Shown here piece after piece: positions 26,941 to 36,160 of a stretch of 64,000 nt of DNA. Source of the stretch: an uncultured Bacteroides sp. (lineage in GTDB: Bacteria > Bacteroidota > Bacteroidia > Bacteroidales > Bacteroidaceae). The stretch lies in the NCBI RefSeq assembly GCF_958445495.1, contig NZ_CAUCSQ010000001.1, positions 62,001 to 126,000 of the forward strand, in the 5' to 3' direction. The translations under genes were made by a program, and so were the position numbers. Numbering within the stretch: the first letter of the stretch is position 1; every line of letters begins with the position of its first letter. The notes beneath the pieces were generated by a model, which saw only the letters and a program-made list of their open reading frames with translations, did no database searches and was not told where the DNA came from.

Positions 26941-27930
26941 TCATGGATTCTTATTTCCGATTTTCATAAGTACAAGCCCGATAACAATCCAAACCATCTC
27001 ACGGACACGGGTAATCAATGCAGTATAAACTCCATAAGCCCCGGAAAGGGACAACCCTCCTACGGCTAACGCAAATCCTCCTTCACGACCTCCCAGTTGC
27101 ATAGGTAAGAAGAATAACAGATTAGCCAATAAGGAAGAAAAAGCCGCTATCAGGCAACAGTCGGCAAAACTGACGTTTGTTGTCAGCACATTAAGTATCA
27201 GCCATATTTCAAGACAACTGACAACACGCGCTACATATTCAAGAAGAAGAGCCGTATAAAAAACACGTTTCTTTTGTTGATGGAGAAGAGCGATTTGTCC
27301 GTCTATATTCTCCAGTTTTTCTTTATGGGCTTCGGCAAAACGGCACATTTTCTTTTTCAGGAAAGGAAGCCGGCTGCCTATACGGATAAAAGCAACCGCC
27401 ATTCCATTACGATATCCTTTTATGAAAAAGACTGTAACCGACAAACAGAAAAGAGTGACAGCCCCCAACAGGATACCCGTCGTCCACCCTATCGGATAAA
27501 GGCAGATATAAAGCACAACGGAACTCAACCAAAAACAAAAATGAGAGAAAATATGCATCATCACATAGAGAATCACCGAAGATGTCGCCCTTTCTACTCC
27601 GATGTAAGGCCGCAATTCCATAATGCGGTACGGTTCGCCTCCCATCAGCCCCACGGGGGTTACATAATTGAGTGCAAACCCTGTAACGGTATATTTATAA
27701 AGCCGGACAAACGAAAGTCCCGTTTTACCTCCGCTACGGACAATAAGATACCAAGAGGCCGTATTGATAAGATAAACGAACAACCATAACAACAACACCA
27801 AAGGCAGATAAATCCCCGCATTCTTCAGATTCATCCAGAGTTCCCGATAATCCATATCAAAAGTAAACATCATTATCAGGACGGCAACAATGCCGAAGAC
27901 CAGGAATATGTTACGGTATTTATTCTTCAC
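26941..27930 (-). CDS. Flippase-like / LPG-synthase-TM-region membrane protein
   Basis: 329 residues, strongly hydrophobic, about eight membrane segments starting NIFLVFGIVAVLIMMFTF. VTPVGLMGGEPYRIMEL and FFLPMQLGGREGGFALA are the conserved loops of the lysylphosphatidylglycerol-synthase transmembrane (UPF0104/AglD-like) family. Members move lipids or lipid-linked sugars across the membrane, or modify lipid head groups. It follows the PAP2-type synthase by 16 nt and is the last gene of the inositol-lipid cluster, so I infer handling of an inositol lipid; this is not proven. Confidence 0.75.
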   Translation of the reverse strand: MKNKYRNIFLVFGIVAVLIMMFTFDMDYRELWMNLKNAGIYLPLVLLLWLFVYLINTASWYLIVRSGGKTGLSFVRLYKYTVTGFALNYVTPVGLMGGEPYRIMELRPYIGVERATSSVILYVMMHIFSHFCFWLSSVVLYICLYPIGWTTGILLGAVTLFCLSVTVFFIKGYRNGMAVAFIRIGSRLPFLKKKMCRFAEAHKEKLENIDGQIALLHQQKKRVFYTALLLEYVARVVSCLEIWLILNVLTTNVSFADCCLIAAFSSLLANLLFFLPMQLGGREGGFALAVGGLSLSGAYGVYTALITRVREMVWIVIGLVLMKIGNKNP

Positions 27931-27946
27931 TATTCCGATTATGCAA

Positions 27947-28885
27947 TTACTTTATATACTCACAATACCGGTTAAAAAATCTACTGAATGCAGGAATCCT
28001 CATTAACCCGTGTTCAAATACCAGCCATCCGATTAACGCACAGGAAATGCCAAGCAATACATCAATGACATAATGATGGCAGGAATAAACAGCCGTTCCC
28101 CAGATTCCTACCATGATAACAGCGAAGAGAGCAATAACGTACCACTTACATCTTCCTACAATCGCATATATTAACGCGACTACCATATAAGCCGCATGAA
28201 GAGAAGGCACCGCTGCAAAAACATTCGCATTACGCCCGTAAATGGAGTCAAAAACCGTTATTCCGAAGAAAGCGTCAAAACGCCCTAGCCCGGCTACGTT
28301 GCCCGGAGTATCCAGCACCGGTTCAAAACCATAATTAATAGCATACCAGGGGGGAGCGGCAGGATGTATATAATATCCGGCAAAACCGATTAGATTAACA
28401 AACAAAAATACCAATGCAAAACGAAGATAGGTCTTTCTTTTCTTTTTAAAATACAGGCAAAGTCCGAACAAGATGGGTACCGGAACCCAACAAAGGTAGA
28501 AAATCCCGGCAAAGACATCCGCAACAGTCCAATGATGGCGGACAAAGTATTCGCACGGAATAACCAAGACACCGTTATCCATCACTCCGAAAAGAGACTT
28601 CTCCAGATTATACAATTCGGCTACATCAATCGGATTCACCTCATAATTGGGGCAAATACGCATCCAATCATACGAAATGCCGAAAATGGCAAAAGGCAAC
28701 AAGGCCACTGCAAGTTTACGAGTAGGCAAACCGGTAAAAAACAAAACCAGGTAAAGCGCCGCCATCAACAGATGCTCGGAACGAAGTCCGATGAAAACAG
28801 CCGTTATCAAAAGAAAAAGCGCCATAATGACGACAACCGCCAGGCTTTCTTTCTTTGAGGGCTTTTGAATATTTTTTATCATCAT
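27947..28885 (-). CDS. PAP2/AUR1-type enzyme, probable inositol phosphorylceramide synthase
   Basis: 312 residues from the ATG at 28885; a TTG at 28906 would add seven residues and is less likely. About seven membrane segments. The active-site motifs are those of AUR1/PAP2 enzymes: PAAPPWYA, NVFAAVPSLHAAYMV and YSCHHYVIDVLLG (catalytic histidines in PSLHA and HHYVID). In fungi AUR1 transfers phosphoinositol from phosphatidylinositol to ceramide. Because the neighbouring genes supply inositol phosphate and a CDP-alcohol transferase, the likely reaction is synthesis of an inositol phosphosphingolipid. Plain lipid phosphatase activity is the alternative. Confidence 0.75.
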   Translation of the reverse strand: MMIKNIQKPSKKESLAVVVIMALFLLITAVFIGLRSEHLLMAALYLVLFFTGLPTRKLAVALLPFAIFGISYDWMRICPNYEVNPIDVAELYNLEKSLFGVMDNGVLVIPCEYFVRHHWTVADVFAGIFYLCWVPVPILFGLCLYFKKKRKTYLRFALVFLFVNLIGFAGYYIHPAAPPWYAINYGFEPVLDTPGNVAGLGRFDAFFGITVFDSIYGRNANVFAAVPSLHAAYMVVALIYAIVGRCKWYVIALFAVIMVGIWGTAVYSCHHYVIDVLLGISCALIGWLVFEHGLMRIPAFSRFFNRYCEYIK

Positions 28886-28980
28886 AATAATACGCCAATG
28901 TGACAATATACACGCTAACAGGGTAGTATGCCGTGAGAGTGCAACAGAATCGCCGCACTTTTCAATGCATAATCCGATAC

Positions 28981-29631
28981 TTATCCTTTCATCACTTTAT
29001 AACAATGCCTCACACGTGCAAATGCCGTAATATTGGCAAATACAGCAACAACGGCTAAAGGAACGATTAATATCAAAATCGGTTCGAAAACTGTAATATC
29101 CTTAAAAATACCACAGAATAAAGCTCCCAGGCTAGTTAGCACCACCCGCTCCGGACGCTGCATGAACCCGACTTTACATTCGATATCCAACCCTTCGGCA
29201 CGCGCACGCACATAGCTGACCATTAAAGAACCGATTAATGCTACAAAAGCAACCAACGCATAAAAGAAATAATCTTTCATCGACAGATAATAGCATATAC
29301 CGAAGAAAGTCATCAGTTCGCTGTAGCGGTCAAGTACAGAATCATAAAGCGCACCGAACTTGGAACTCATATTCCCTACCCGGGCCACACGTCCATCCAT
29401 CATATCGAATAATCCGGCAAACAAAATAACTCCCCCTGCCCATCCGATGATGCACAGTTCGTTCTCCCCACCGTAAACGCCGGCATAAACAAACATTCCC
29501 GCTGCTACCACATTCAATATAAACCCGGTAGTGGTAATGAAATTAGGAGTAATTCCCACCTTAATCATTCCATGTATCAAAGGATTGATAATCTTATAAA
29601 TCAGTTGTTGCAAATAATCTCTGTAATTCAT
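28981..29631 (-). CDS. CDP-alcohol phosphatidyltransferase, probable phosphatidylinositol-phosphate synthase
   Basis: 216 residues, about six membrane segments. The full family signature is present: DGRVARVGNMSSKFGALYD followed by SVLD, fitting DG-x2-AR-x8-G-x3-D-x3-D. The enzyme joins a phosphorylated or free alcohol to CDP-diacylglycerol. With an inositol-3-phosphate synthase and a PgpA-like phosphatase in the cluster, inositol phosphate is the likely acceptor, giving phosphatidylinositol phosphate. Phosphatidylglycerophosphate synthase would be the alternative reading without the context. Confidence 0.82.
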   Translation of the reverse strand: MNYRDYLQQLIYKIINPLIHGMIKVGITPNFITTTGFILNVVAAGMFVYAGVYGGENELCIIGWAGGVILFAGLFDMMDGRVARVGNMSSKFGALYDSVLDRYSELMTFFGICYYLSMKDYFFYALVAFVALIGSLMVSYVRARAEGLDIECKVGFMQRPERVVLTSLGALFCGIFKDITVFEPILILIVPLAVVAVFANITAFARVRHCYKVMKG

Positions 29632-29670
29632 GTGTCAAAATCTGTTTTTATCCAAAATCTCCGTTTTATC

Positions 29671-30168
29671 TCAATCTTTTCTTCTGAACAAGCTTCCAAT
29701 GTTTATATTCCGGTAAACAAAAAAACGCTGCATATTATAATTCCAGAATAACGCCACGACAATCGCCACTATCATTTTCGGAATAATGAAAAAATCACCG
29801 AAATATTGACTGAGAGTATCACGTACCCACGGAATCTTCGCCAATGACTCCGTCAGCGTATATGTCCCCCATGTATTCAGCCAAATGCTGCAAACCCATA
29901 CAAGAATAAATTTTGCAGCGACATGTGTCTTCTTTCCTTTCGACTTAAAGGTCCATTTATAATTGATGACGCAATTGACAATACCCCCATATATAGCCCC
30001 TGCCAAAGTTGCATAAACATAGTAAACCTCGAATAAACTTACCAGAAGAATCGTGACGAGAAAGTCTGCAATGGTCGCCATCTGGGCGGAAAGTTGTGCC
30101 CGCAAAAACATGAAGACACCCCCCTTCTGGGAAATCATCCGCGCAACTTTTCTCAGCCAATCACCCAT
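29671..30168 (-). CDS. GtrA-family membrane protein
   Basis: 165 residues, four membrane segments: about 30-50, 52-72, 86-106 and 136-156, with the family's NCVINYKWTF and FFVYRN ends. GtrA proteins are thought to move polyprenyl-linked sugars across the membrane, as in O-antigen glucosylation. The start overlaps the end of the PgpA-like gene by 16 nt, so the two are translationally coupled. In this cluster it may transport or modify an inositol lipid; that role is inferred only from position. Confidence 0.8.
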   Translation of the reverse strand: MGDWLRKVARMISQKGGVFMFLRAQLSAQMATIADFLVTILLVSLFEVYYVYATLAGAIYGGIVNCVINYKWTFKSKGKKTHVAAKFILVWVCSIWLNTWGTYTLTESLAKIPWVRDTLSQYFGDFFIIPKMIVAIVVALFWNYNMQRFFVYRNINIGSLFRRKD

Positions 30169-30629
30169 CTTACTCCCGCCAACAAGATAAAACTATATAC
30201 TCCTGCCAATATATCATCCATCATTACCCCTAATCCGCCTTTCAGGTTTTCCATCTTACGTATGCCCAACGGTTTGGCAATATCGAATGCACGGAACAAG
30301 ACGAAAGCCGCCGTCGCATACCATATCCATTGCTCGTCACCGGGAACGGCCAGCAACGGTATCCACACTCCTACCATCTCGTCTACTACCACGCGGGAAG
30401 GGTCTTCTCCCCAATAAGCTTCCAGCTTGTCAGCCGCCCAGACACCCGCAAAAGTAAATACAACCACTAAAGCGGCAGTAATCCATAAAACAACGGAAAA
30501 GGGTAGCAACAGATAAAGCGCAATCCAGATAACAGAAGCCAACAACGCCCCCGCCGTACCGGGAGCAAAAGGGGAAAAACCGGAGCCAAAGCCCGTACCT
30601 ATCAATACAGGAAGAAAAGGAGCCTTCAT
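30153..30629 (-). CDS. PgpA-family lipid phosphatase, probable phosphatidylinositol-phosphate phosphatase
   Basis: 158 residues. TGFGSGFSPFAPGTAGAL, DPSRVVVDEMVGVW and GLGVMMDDILAGVYS are the three conserved PgpA blocks (Mg-binding acidic residues in DEMVG and MMDD). Three or four membrane segments. PgpA normally removes phosphate from phosphatidylglycerophosphate. Placed between inositol-phosphate synthase and the CDP-alcohol transferase, the likely substrate is phosphatidylinositol phosphate, giving phosphatidylinositol. It overlaps the GtrA gene by 16 nt. Confidence 0.82.
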   Translation of the reverse strand: MKAPFLPVLIGTGFGSGFSPFAPGTAGALLASVIWIALYLLLPFSVVLWITAALVVVFTFAGVWAADKLEAYWGEDPSRVVVDEMVGVWIPLLAVPGDEQWIWYATAAFVLFRAFDIAKPLGIRKMENLKGGLGVMMDDILAGVYSFILLAGVRWVIG

Positions 30630-30734
30630 TAATTATCAATTACTAATTACAAACTACTAGTCGGATGCAGGCAAGGTTCGTTTTGCCTCACACTAGTTTT
30701 TAATATAACCGGGGAACTATGCATTTAAAAGTAA

Positions 30735-30791
30735 AAGTTGAGGTTGAGTATCTACCGAGCTTTTCAGTAAGGCAAATCTCAATCTCAACTT
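30735..30791 (-). terminator. Inverted repeat between the inositol-phosphate synthase and PgpA-like genes
   Basis: Fourteen-base arms 30735-30748 and 30778-30791 pair with one G-T mismatch. Read on the minus strand the hairpin begins 20 nt after the synthase stop and is followed by TTTACTTTTAAA. It may terminate or attenuate transcription and so separate the synthase from the downstream lipid genes. The 181-bp gap contains no gene. Confidence 0.45.
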
Positions 30792-30810
30792 ATTATCTTC
30801 GATTTCCCGA

Positions 30811-32100
30811 TTAAGCCAGGTAATCGGGTTCTTTTTCGCCAATCATGTTACGCAATGTCTGTTTTACCATTCTCCATTGAGTAAACAAATCGTGTTCCGG
30901 CTGGTGTTCGAAATCATGCATCGGGCTCTTGCAGAAGAATGATAGCCAGGTTTGGATGCCGCACATGCCCGCACGCATAGCCAAATCACTGAACAATACC
31001 AAATCGAGCGCGATAGGAGCGGCAAGGATTGAATCACGGCAAAGGAAATTCACCTTGATTTCCATCGGGTATCCCATCCAACCGAAAATGTCGATATTAT
31101 CCCATGCTTCCTTGTTGTCCTTACGAGGGGGATAATAATTGATACGCACCTTATGGTAAACATCTCCATAAAGATCGGGGAATTTTTCAGGTTCAAAGAT
31201 AGTATCGATTACAGACAACTTGCTGACTTCTTTTGTTTTGAAATTATCCGGATCGTCGAGGACTTCGCCGTCACGATTACCGAGAATATTAGTAGAGAAC
31301 CATCCGTTCACACCCAACATACGGGTCTTGAACATCGGAGCAAGCACTGTCTTCATAAGCGTCTGGCCGCTCTTGAAGTCTTTTCCTGCGATAGGCACAT
31401 TATTTTGCTTGGAGAATTCCCACATAGCCGGAGTATCCACACACAAGTTAGGAGCCCCCATTACGAACGGAGCGCCTTCTGCAATAGCGGCATACGCATA
31501 GCACATACTCGGAGAAACCACCTGCGTGTTGTTTTCTTTCATTGCTTTTTCCAAAGCGGCAAGCGACATATGCTCTTCCGACAACGGAATATAGATTTCG
31601 GTACTTGCAGCCCAAAGAACAACAATACGGTCACAATTATTGGCTGCCTTGAAATCGCGAATATCCTTACGGAGTTGTTCTACCATTTCCCAACGGGTAG
31701 CAGCATTCTTGATATGAGTGCCGTTCAGACGTTTTGCCCAATTATGATCAAAAGCTGCCGGCATAGGTTTAATAGCTTCCAATTCATCCTTCACTCCGTT
31801 CAGGTCCTTTTCCTTCAGAACCTCAGCGTACATAGCAGCTTCGTATGCGTTATCCGGGAAAATATCCCAACCTCCGAAAACAATGTCGTCCAAATTCGTC
31901 AAAGGCACAACGTCTTTGATGAGTTTTTCTTCGTTGTTTTCCATGCGCATTGTGGCTAACTGGGTAATAGATCCTATCGGTTTTGCCAGTCCCTTGCGAG
32001 AGGCTAGTGTACCTACAATCATCGTGGTAGCTACCGCACCACCCACTCCAACTACCAGTACGCCAAGACGCCCGGTAGCGGGTTTAATTTCTTGTTTCAT
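30811..32100 (-). CDS. ino1: Myo-inositol-3-phosphate synthase
   Basis: 429 residues. N-terminal dinucleotide fold GVLVVGVGGAVATTMIVGT; family blocks in the middle (MGAPNLCVDTPAMWEF, GKDFKSGQTLMKTVLAPMF, NGWFSTNILGNRDGEVL) and NIDIFGWMGYPMEIKVNFL toward the end. It converts glucose 6-phosphate to inositol 3-phosphate with a bound NAD. The length is close to the bacterial/archaeal form. First gene of the inositol-lipid cluster, with its own promoter at 32134. Confidence 0.93.
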   Translation of the reverse strand: MKQEIKPATGRLGVLVVGVGGAVATTMIVGTLASRKGLAKPIGSITQLATMRMENNEEKLIKDVVPLTNLDDIVFGGWDIFPDNAYEAAMYAEVLKEKDLNGVKDELEAIKPMPAAFDHNWAKRLNGTHIKNAATRWEMVEQLRKDIRDFKAANNCDRIVVLWAASTEIYIPLSEEHMSLAALEKAMKENNTQVVSPSMCYAYAAIAEGAPFVMGAPNLCVDTPAMWEFSKQNNVPIAGKDFKSGQTLMKTVLAPMFKTRMLGVNGWFSTNILGNRDGEVLDDPDNFKTKEVSKLSVIDTIFEPEKFPDLYGDVYHKVRINYYPPRKDNKEAWDNIDIFGWMGYPMEIKVNFLCRDSILAAPIALDLVLFSDLAMRAGMCGIQTWLSFFCKSPMHDFEHQPEHDLFTQWRMVKQTLRNMIGEKEPDYLA

Positions 32101-32133
32101 TTCTATTCTATTAAAATTAAACTAAAATTGATG

Positions 32134-32141
32134 CAAAAATA
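32134..32141 (-). promoter_or_regulatory. -7 element of ino1
   Basis: TATTTTTG on the minus strand, a TAnnTTTG match, 34 nt upstream of the ino1 ATG at 32100. The surrounding region is very A/T rich and no certain -33 is seen. Confidence 0.4.
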
Positions 32142-32208
32142 AGATTAATTAATTACTAATACTGCCTTTATTTGTCATATAAACATTGCAATTAGGAGGA
32201 TTTAACTT

Positions 32209-34761
32209 TTAAAAGGTCATGTGGAGGCTTATTCTCAAGCCGGACCTATCTATTCCGGGCAAATCACGGTATGTCAGCCGCCAAACATAATCCAGACGTA
32301 ACACTTTAAAAATGTTCTCAATACCTACGCCTGCTTCCACATAAGGAGTCCTTCCCATCGGACGGGTATCCGCTACCGGAAAAACAAATAACCCGTCACT
32401 TGATTCAGGATTATTTTTATCACTCAAATGTCCGTACAATCCACGGCAGGACACAATCTCACGCCATTTCAGTTTCTTTAGCAAAGGGATGCGGTTGAAC
32501 AGCCATCCGTTAAGAAAATAAGTAACATCCCATGAAAAATATTCATCGTTCATAAACTCCATCGCATTCATCAATGAATACGATTCGGGTTGAATGGTAT
32601 AGGAAAGATTGGCATTGGGCATAATCAACAGGGGAAAGGGAACTTTATCCCATACTTTTCCCGCTTTCAAAATAACATCCGTATAACCGAAGGCGGAAAA
32701 CCAGAAACGTTTCTGTATCCCAGCTTCCGTATGATTATAAGTATAATCACTTCCCAACACGCCTTTCCCTGCAATGGTATGGGACAGTGTAAAAACCGGA
32801 GCATCCAATGAGACGGGAAAACGATTCCATTGTGTCTGAAAAAATTTCTCATTCGGAGCGTAACGTAATTTCAATTCCGCAGCAGCGGTAGAAAATTTCC
32901 TGACCGAAGTCAGAGAGTTTCCGTCTTTCCTCAAAAAAGGAATCAGATAAGAAGATTCGTCAGTCCGGTGGCGAGCCGTCACTTGAAAAGAGAAACCTGA
33001 ATAAAACTCATTTGTATAAGTCATCTCGGCCTGCCGAAAATAACCGATACGGTCGTCTTTCTCACGTTTCAATGCCAAAAACACATTATCCTTGCTTGTG
33101 TACAAATAATTCTGTCCATATTGATTGACGTCCGACTCATAGCGCAATTTCAGCGAATGGATAGGAAACTCATTCGCATATTCCTTCTTTTTCTTAAAAG
33201 AATATTCCAACTCAGCCAGTCCTTTCACACGTTTATCTTTGAAACCATAAGCTACATAACCCTTGCCGAAAAGATGCGGATTCAACCATGCCGTAGTCAT
33301 TCCCCCGGCACGGATACGGGGTCCTTCAAGCGTGTTGCCGCTGATAGTGGCATTCATCGGCCCGATGTAGAAAAGAGGAGCTTCTTTAGAAGTCGGGATA
33401 TATCCGGTAAAAAGGATGGAAAGAATCTTTTCAGTCCAATAATAAACCGGATAATCGCGCAACTGCGCCATCAATCTGTCAACCGAATCTTCCTGCCGGG
33501 AAATCGCGGCGGAAGGACGGTTCTCCGCCCAGAAGTCTGCTGAACGAGACAAGGCTTCCGTCTCTTCGATAATACGTTCCGGTTTGTCAAAAGCCTTGCC
33601 GGCTTCTGCTGTCGGAACAAAAGTATAATCGCTATAATCTACCAAACGACGGGCAAAAATCCCATCCTGTCCTTCGGCCAGCTTAAATTCTACCGTAATG
33701 CTCTCATGTTCCAGCAAACGTGTACCATCGGCCCCTCGGCCGAACTCCTGTTCGAGCAGCATATAGTCTACAAAATTCAGATTTATCTTCTGGGGGAAAT
33801 TGAATACGGCGCGCTTTACGAAATACGTGGAATCGAGCGTTACGTACAAATGCCCGTTAAAACCGAAAGATTCGGAATTAAAAGGAGTAAAAGCCAAATC
33901 GACACATTGTTCACCCGCTATCTGTAAAGTATCCATAAGATAATATTTATAGAAAGCCGTACCTATACGGGACAAAGGACTGACAAATTTATTAGTGAAC
34001 AAAGAGATATTATTCTCATAAATATCCACATCCTTGAATACTTCATTTATAGCAGCCTGCATCCCCTGTTTGGAAAGGAATTCATCAACGCCTGCCTGTT
34101 TACGTCCCTTCACCCATTGCTTTTCAGAATGAGGAGATTTACGGTAATAATCCGTAGCAAGCAGTTCACGGGCGGATATGGTAAGTATAGGTTTTCCCGT
34201 TACGGCAGAAGTATCCACATATTCCGTTAAAAAATCAAATTTACGATAAAGCCATTTTTTCTGTTTTTCCTTATCAAAATTATTCAATGCAAAAGTAGTC
34301 TTCTCGTAACGCTCCCTCTGCCAAAAGTCTTTCTCGTCGGGCGAATGGTCGTCACGATGTTCTATTAAACGGCGGACAAACTCCACAGCAGGATTACCCT
34401 TTTTACGATAACGTTCCCGTTTGGGCTTTACGACGACTTCATTTAAAGAATATGAGGTAGGGGAAAGAACGACTTTATGAAATGCATTCCGGGCGGGACG
34501 GACCACCCGGATATAATCATCATAACCGATAACGGAAACAACCAGTACCGCTTCAGAACGGCCAGTCTTAAAATAAAAACGCCCGTCACTCCCGGTAGTA
34601 GTTCCCTCAGTGGTATCTTTCAAACGTACAGATGCATAAGGCAGAGGCTCTTTTGTCACAGAATCAGTCACCACTCCCTGCAAGACATATTGTGCATTTA
34701 ACGGAATACTGATAATCAAAAAAAGAAAGAGCGTCAGTACACTTTTCACCATTAATCTCAT
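32209..34761 (-). CDS. DUF5686 outer-membrane protein with N-terminal carboxypeptidase-like regulatory domain
   Basis: 850 residues from ATG 34761 (34752 is a possible alternative). A more upstream in-frame start (34818) precedes the promoter -7 box and is rejected. Signal peptide of about 23 residues ending IPLNAQ, then a carboxypeptidase-D-like beta domain (GVVTDSVTKEPLPYASVRL ... GRFYF ... SLNEVVVKPKRERY) and a long DUF5686 barrel-like region ending LRISLHMTF, the terminal aromatic expected of an outer-membrane barrel. The function of the family is unknown; members are widespread in Bacteroidota and may transport or anchor surface material. Confidence 0.82.
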   Translation of the reverse strand: MRLMVKSVLTLFLFLIISIPLNAQYVLQGVVTDSVTKEPLPYASVRLKDTTEGTTTGSDGRFYFKTGRSEAVLVVSVIGYDDYIRVVRPARNAFHKVVLSPTSYSLNEVVVKPKRERYRKKGNPAVEFVRRLIEHRDDHSPDEKDFWQRERYEKTTFALNNFDKEKQKKWLYRKFDFLTEYVDTSAVTGKPILTISARELLATDYYRKSPHSEKQWVKGRKQAGVDEFLSKQGMQAAINEVFKDVDIYENNISLFTNKFVSPLSRIGTAFYKYYLMDTLQIAGEQCVDLAFTPFNSESFGFNGHLYVTLDSTYFVKRAVFNFPQKINLNFVDYMLLEQEFGRGADGTRLLEHESITVEFKLAEGQDGIFARRLVDYSDYTFVPTAEAGKAFDKPERIIEETEALSRSADFWAENRPSAAISRQEDSVDRLMAQLRDYPVYYWTEKILSILFTGYIPTSKEAPLFYIGPMNATISGNTLEGPRIRAGGMTTAWLNPHLFGKGYVAYGFKDKRVKGLAELEYSFKKKKEYANEFPIHSLKLRYESDVNQYGQNYLYTSKDNVFLALKREKDDRIGYFRQAEMTYTNEFYSGFSFQVTARHRTDESSYLIPFLRKDGNSLTSVRKFSTAAAELKLRYAPNEKFFQTQWNRFPVSLDAPVFTLSHTIAGKGVLGSDYTYNHTEAGIQKRFWFSAFGYTDVILKAGKVWDKVPFPLLIMPNANLSYTIQPESYSLMNAMEFMNDEYFSWDVTYFLNGWLFNRIPLLKKLKWREIVSCRGLYGHLSDKNNPESSDGLFVFPVADTRPMGRTPYVEAGVGIENIFKVLRLDYVWRLTYRDLPGIDRSGLRISLHMTF

Positions 34762-34789
34762 ACCTTGAATCCTATTGAATTGAGCGGGG

Positions 34790-34797
34790 CAAAGGTA
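34790..34797 (-). promoter_or_regulatory. -7 element of the DUF5686 gene
   Basis: TACCTTTG on the minus strand (complement of 34790-34797); a TTG sits 18 bp upstream. The leader to ATG 34761 is about 22 nt. Confidence 0.45.
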
Positions 34798-34858
34798 AGG
34801 GTATTTAAGGACAATCAATAGTTCTATTTGACGGAATAACTGTTCTTATTCGTCACAT

Positions 34859-36151
34859 TCAAGGAAAAAGAATACGAAATTTAGTTAATCCGTCAGCATA
34901 CGTACGTAAAGAAAAAGTACACCCGTGACGCATTAGGACTTCACGGATAAAGATAAGCCCTATCCCCTGCCCATTCGGTTTCGTAGAGAAAAAAGGAGTG
35001 AACAGTTTCGCTTCCGTTTCCTTGCTAATCCCCTTCCCGTTATCCACCACCTCAATAATGCCCGGAGACTGGGTACGAATAATGATTTCACCGTTCGACC
35101 CGATACTTTCCGCCGCATTTTTAATGATATTAATCAGCACTTGTTCAAACAAGGCACTATCTAGTTTTATGCACGGCAAATCTTCGTCAACTTCTATGCG
35201 AAAAACAATATGACGTTCATTGCACACTCCTTCCATAAAACGTTTACAAGCAAAAGCTATCTCATTCAAATTTGCCAAAGCGAGAGCCGGCTCCGGAATT
35301 TTCACCACATCGGAAAAGCGGGTTATAAAACGGTTCATAGAAAAACAACGTTCAATGCACACCCGCATCACATCACAGATATCCTCCATGTTTTCCTCCG
35401 AAGAAAGCGCCTGTTCCACAGTATCCAGCGTAGAAATAATTCCTGCAGTAGTATTGTTTACTTCATGGACTATCATACGGATTACTTTTTCATATACCTT
35501 CTTCTCGGCCTTTATCACCTCATCCGTCAGACTTTCAATCAGGAAAAAAGGATGTTGGAATCCGCGGTCAATAAAAAAAGAATGAGTACACCGATAAATA
35601 TTCGAGTCATTCAAACGGACAGTCACAGTTTCCCCCCTCGGAATGCCGGCAAGTTCGATAGCCAAAGGAGAATCAATGTCACCCATTTTTTTCCCGCGCA
35701 CATCATCGAAACGGACCCCTAACATCCGTAACGCTACCGGATTCAATTCCGAAAGCTCATCATCCGGAGAAGTGACAATGACCCCCATCGGAGAAGCCTT
35801 AATCAATAAATCGAGAAAATGGTTTTGTTCCCGGAGACGGAGCCGTTCATTCTTGAGTTGTTCCATCATGCGATTGAAAATATTCACGATACGATCTGCT
35901 TCATACTGTCCTACCCGGCTTAAACGACTGCTAAAATCCTGTTCGCGCAGAAGTTCCATACCATTTCCGATTGTGTTCAAAGGCTTCACAATCTTACGAT
36001 AAAAAAAGACCAGATAAAGCAGGATAAATAAAAACAATCCTTCCCCTATATAAAAGTAAACCGGGCTCAATTGCCCGGAAAGGCAGAGAAGGCCGCCTCC
36101 CAAAACCAAAAGTAAAATGACGAGTATATAAAAATATCCCTTAATGCGCAC
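34859..36151 (-). CDS. NtrB-like sensor histidine kinase
   Basis: 430 residues. Two membrane segments at the N-terminus (about 7-25 and 32-52) with a very short loop, a HAMP linker, a PAS domain (about 105-205: LIKASPMGVIVTSPDDELSE), a variant HisKA in which the phospho-His lies in RMIVHEVNNTTAG (H229), and a HATPase domain (NIIKNAAESIG, VVDNGKGIS, GQGIGLIF). The HEVNN form is typical of kinases paired with NtrC-type regulators. It follows the regulator gene by 9 nt and is its likely partner. Confidence 0.88.
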   Translation of the reverse strand: MRIKGYFYILVILLLVLGGGLLCLSGQLSPVYFYIGEGLFLFILLYLVFFYRKIVKPLNTIGNGMELLREQDFSSRLSRVGQYEADRIVNIFNRMMEQLKNERLRLREQNHFLDLLIKASPMGVIVTSPDDELSELNPVALRMLGVRFDDVRGKKMGDIDSPLAIELAGIPRGETVTVRLNDSNIYRCTHSFFIDRGFQHPFFLIESLTDEVIKAEKKVYEKVIRMIVHEVNNTTAGIISTLDTVEQALSSEENMEDICDVMRVCIERCFSMNRFITRFSDVVKIPEPALALANLNEIAFACKRFMEGVCNERHIVFRIEVDEDLPCIKLDSALFEQVLINIIKNAAESIGSNGEIIIRTQSPGIIEVVDNGKGISKETEAKLFTPFFSTKPNGQGIGLIFIREVLMRHGCTFSLRTYADGLTKFRILFP

Positions 36152-36160
36152 GGCTGTTTA

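Noticed and set aside
31153..31959. Open frame on the plus strand of 268 codons
   Set aside because: Antisense to inositol-3-phosphate synthase; no domain and no promoter on that strand.
34762..34818. Longer N-terminus for the DUF5686 protein
   Set aside because: The upstream codon precedes the -7 promoter element, and the extra residues would spoil the signal peptide.
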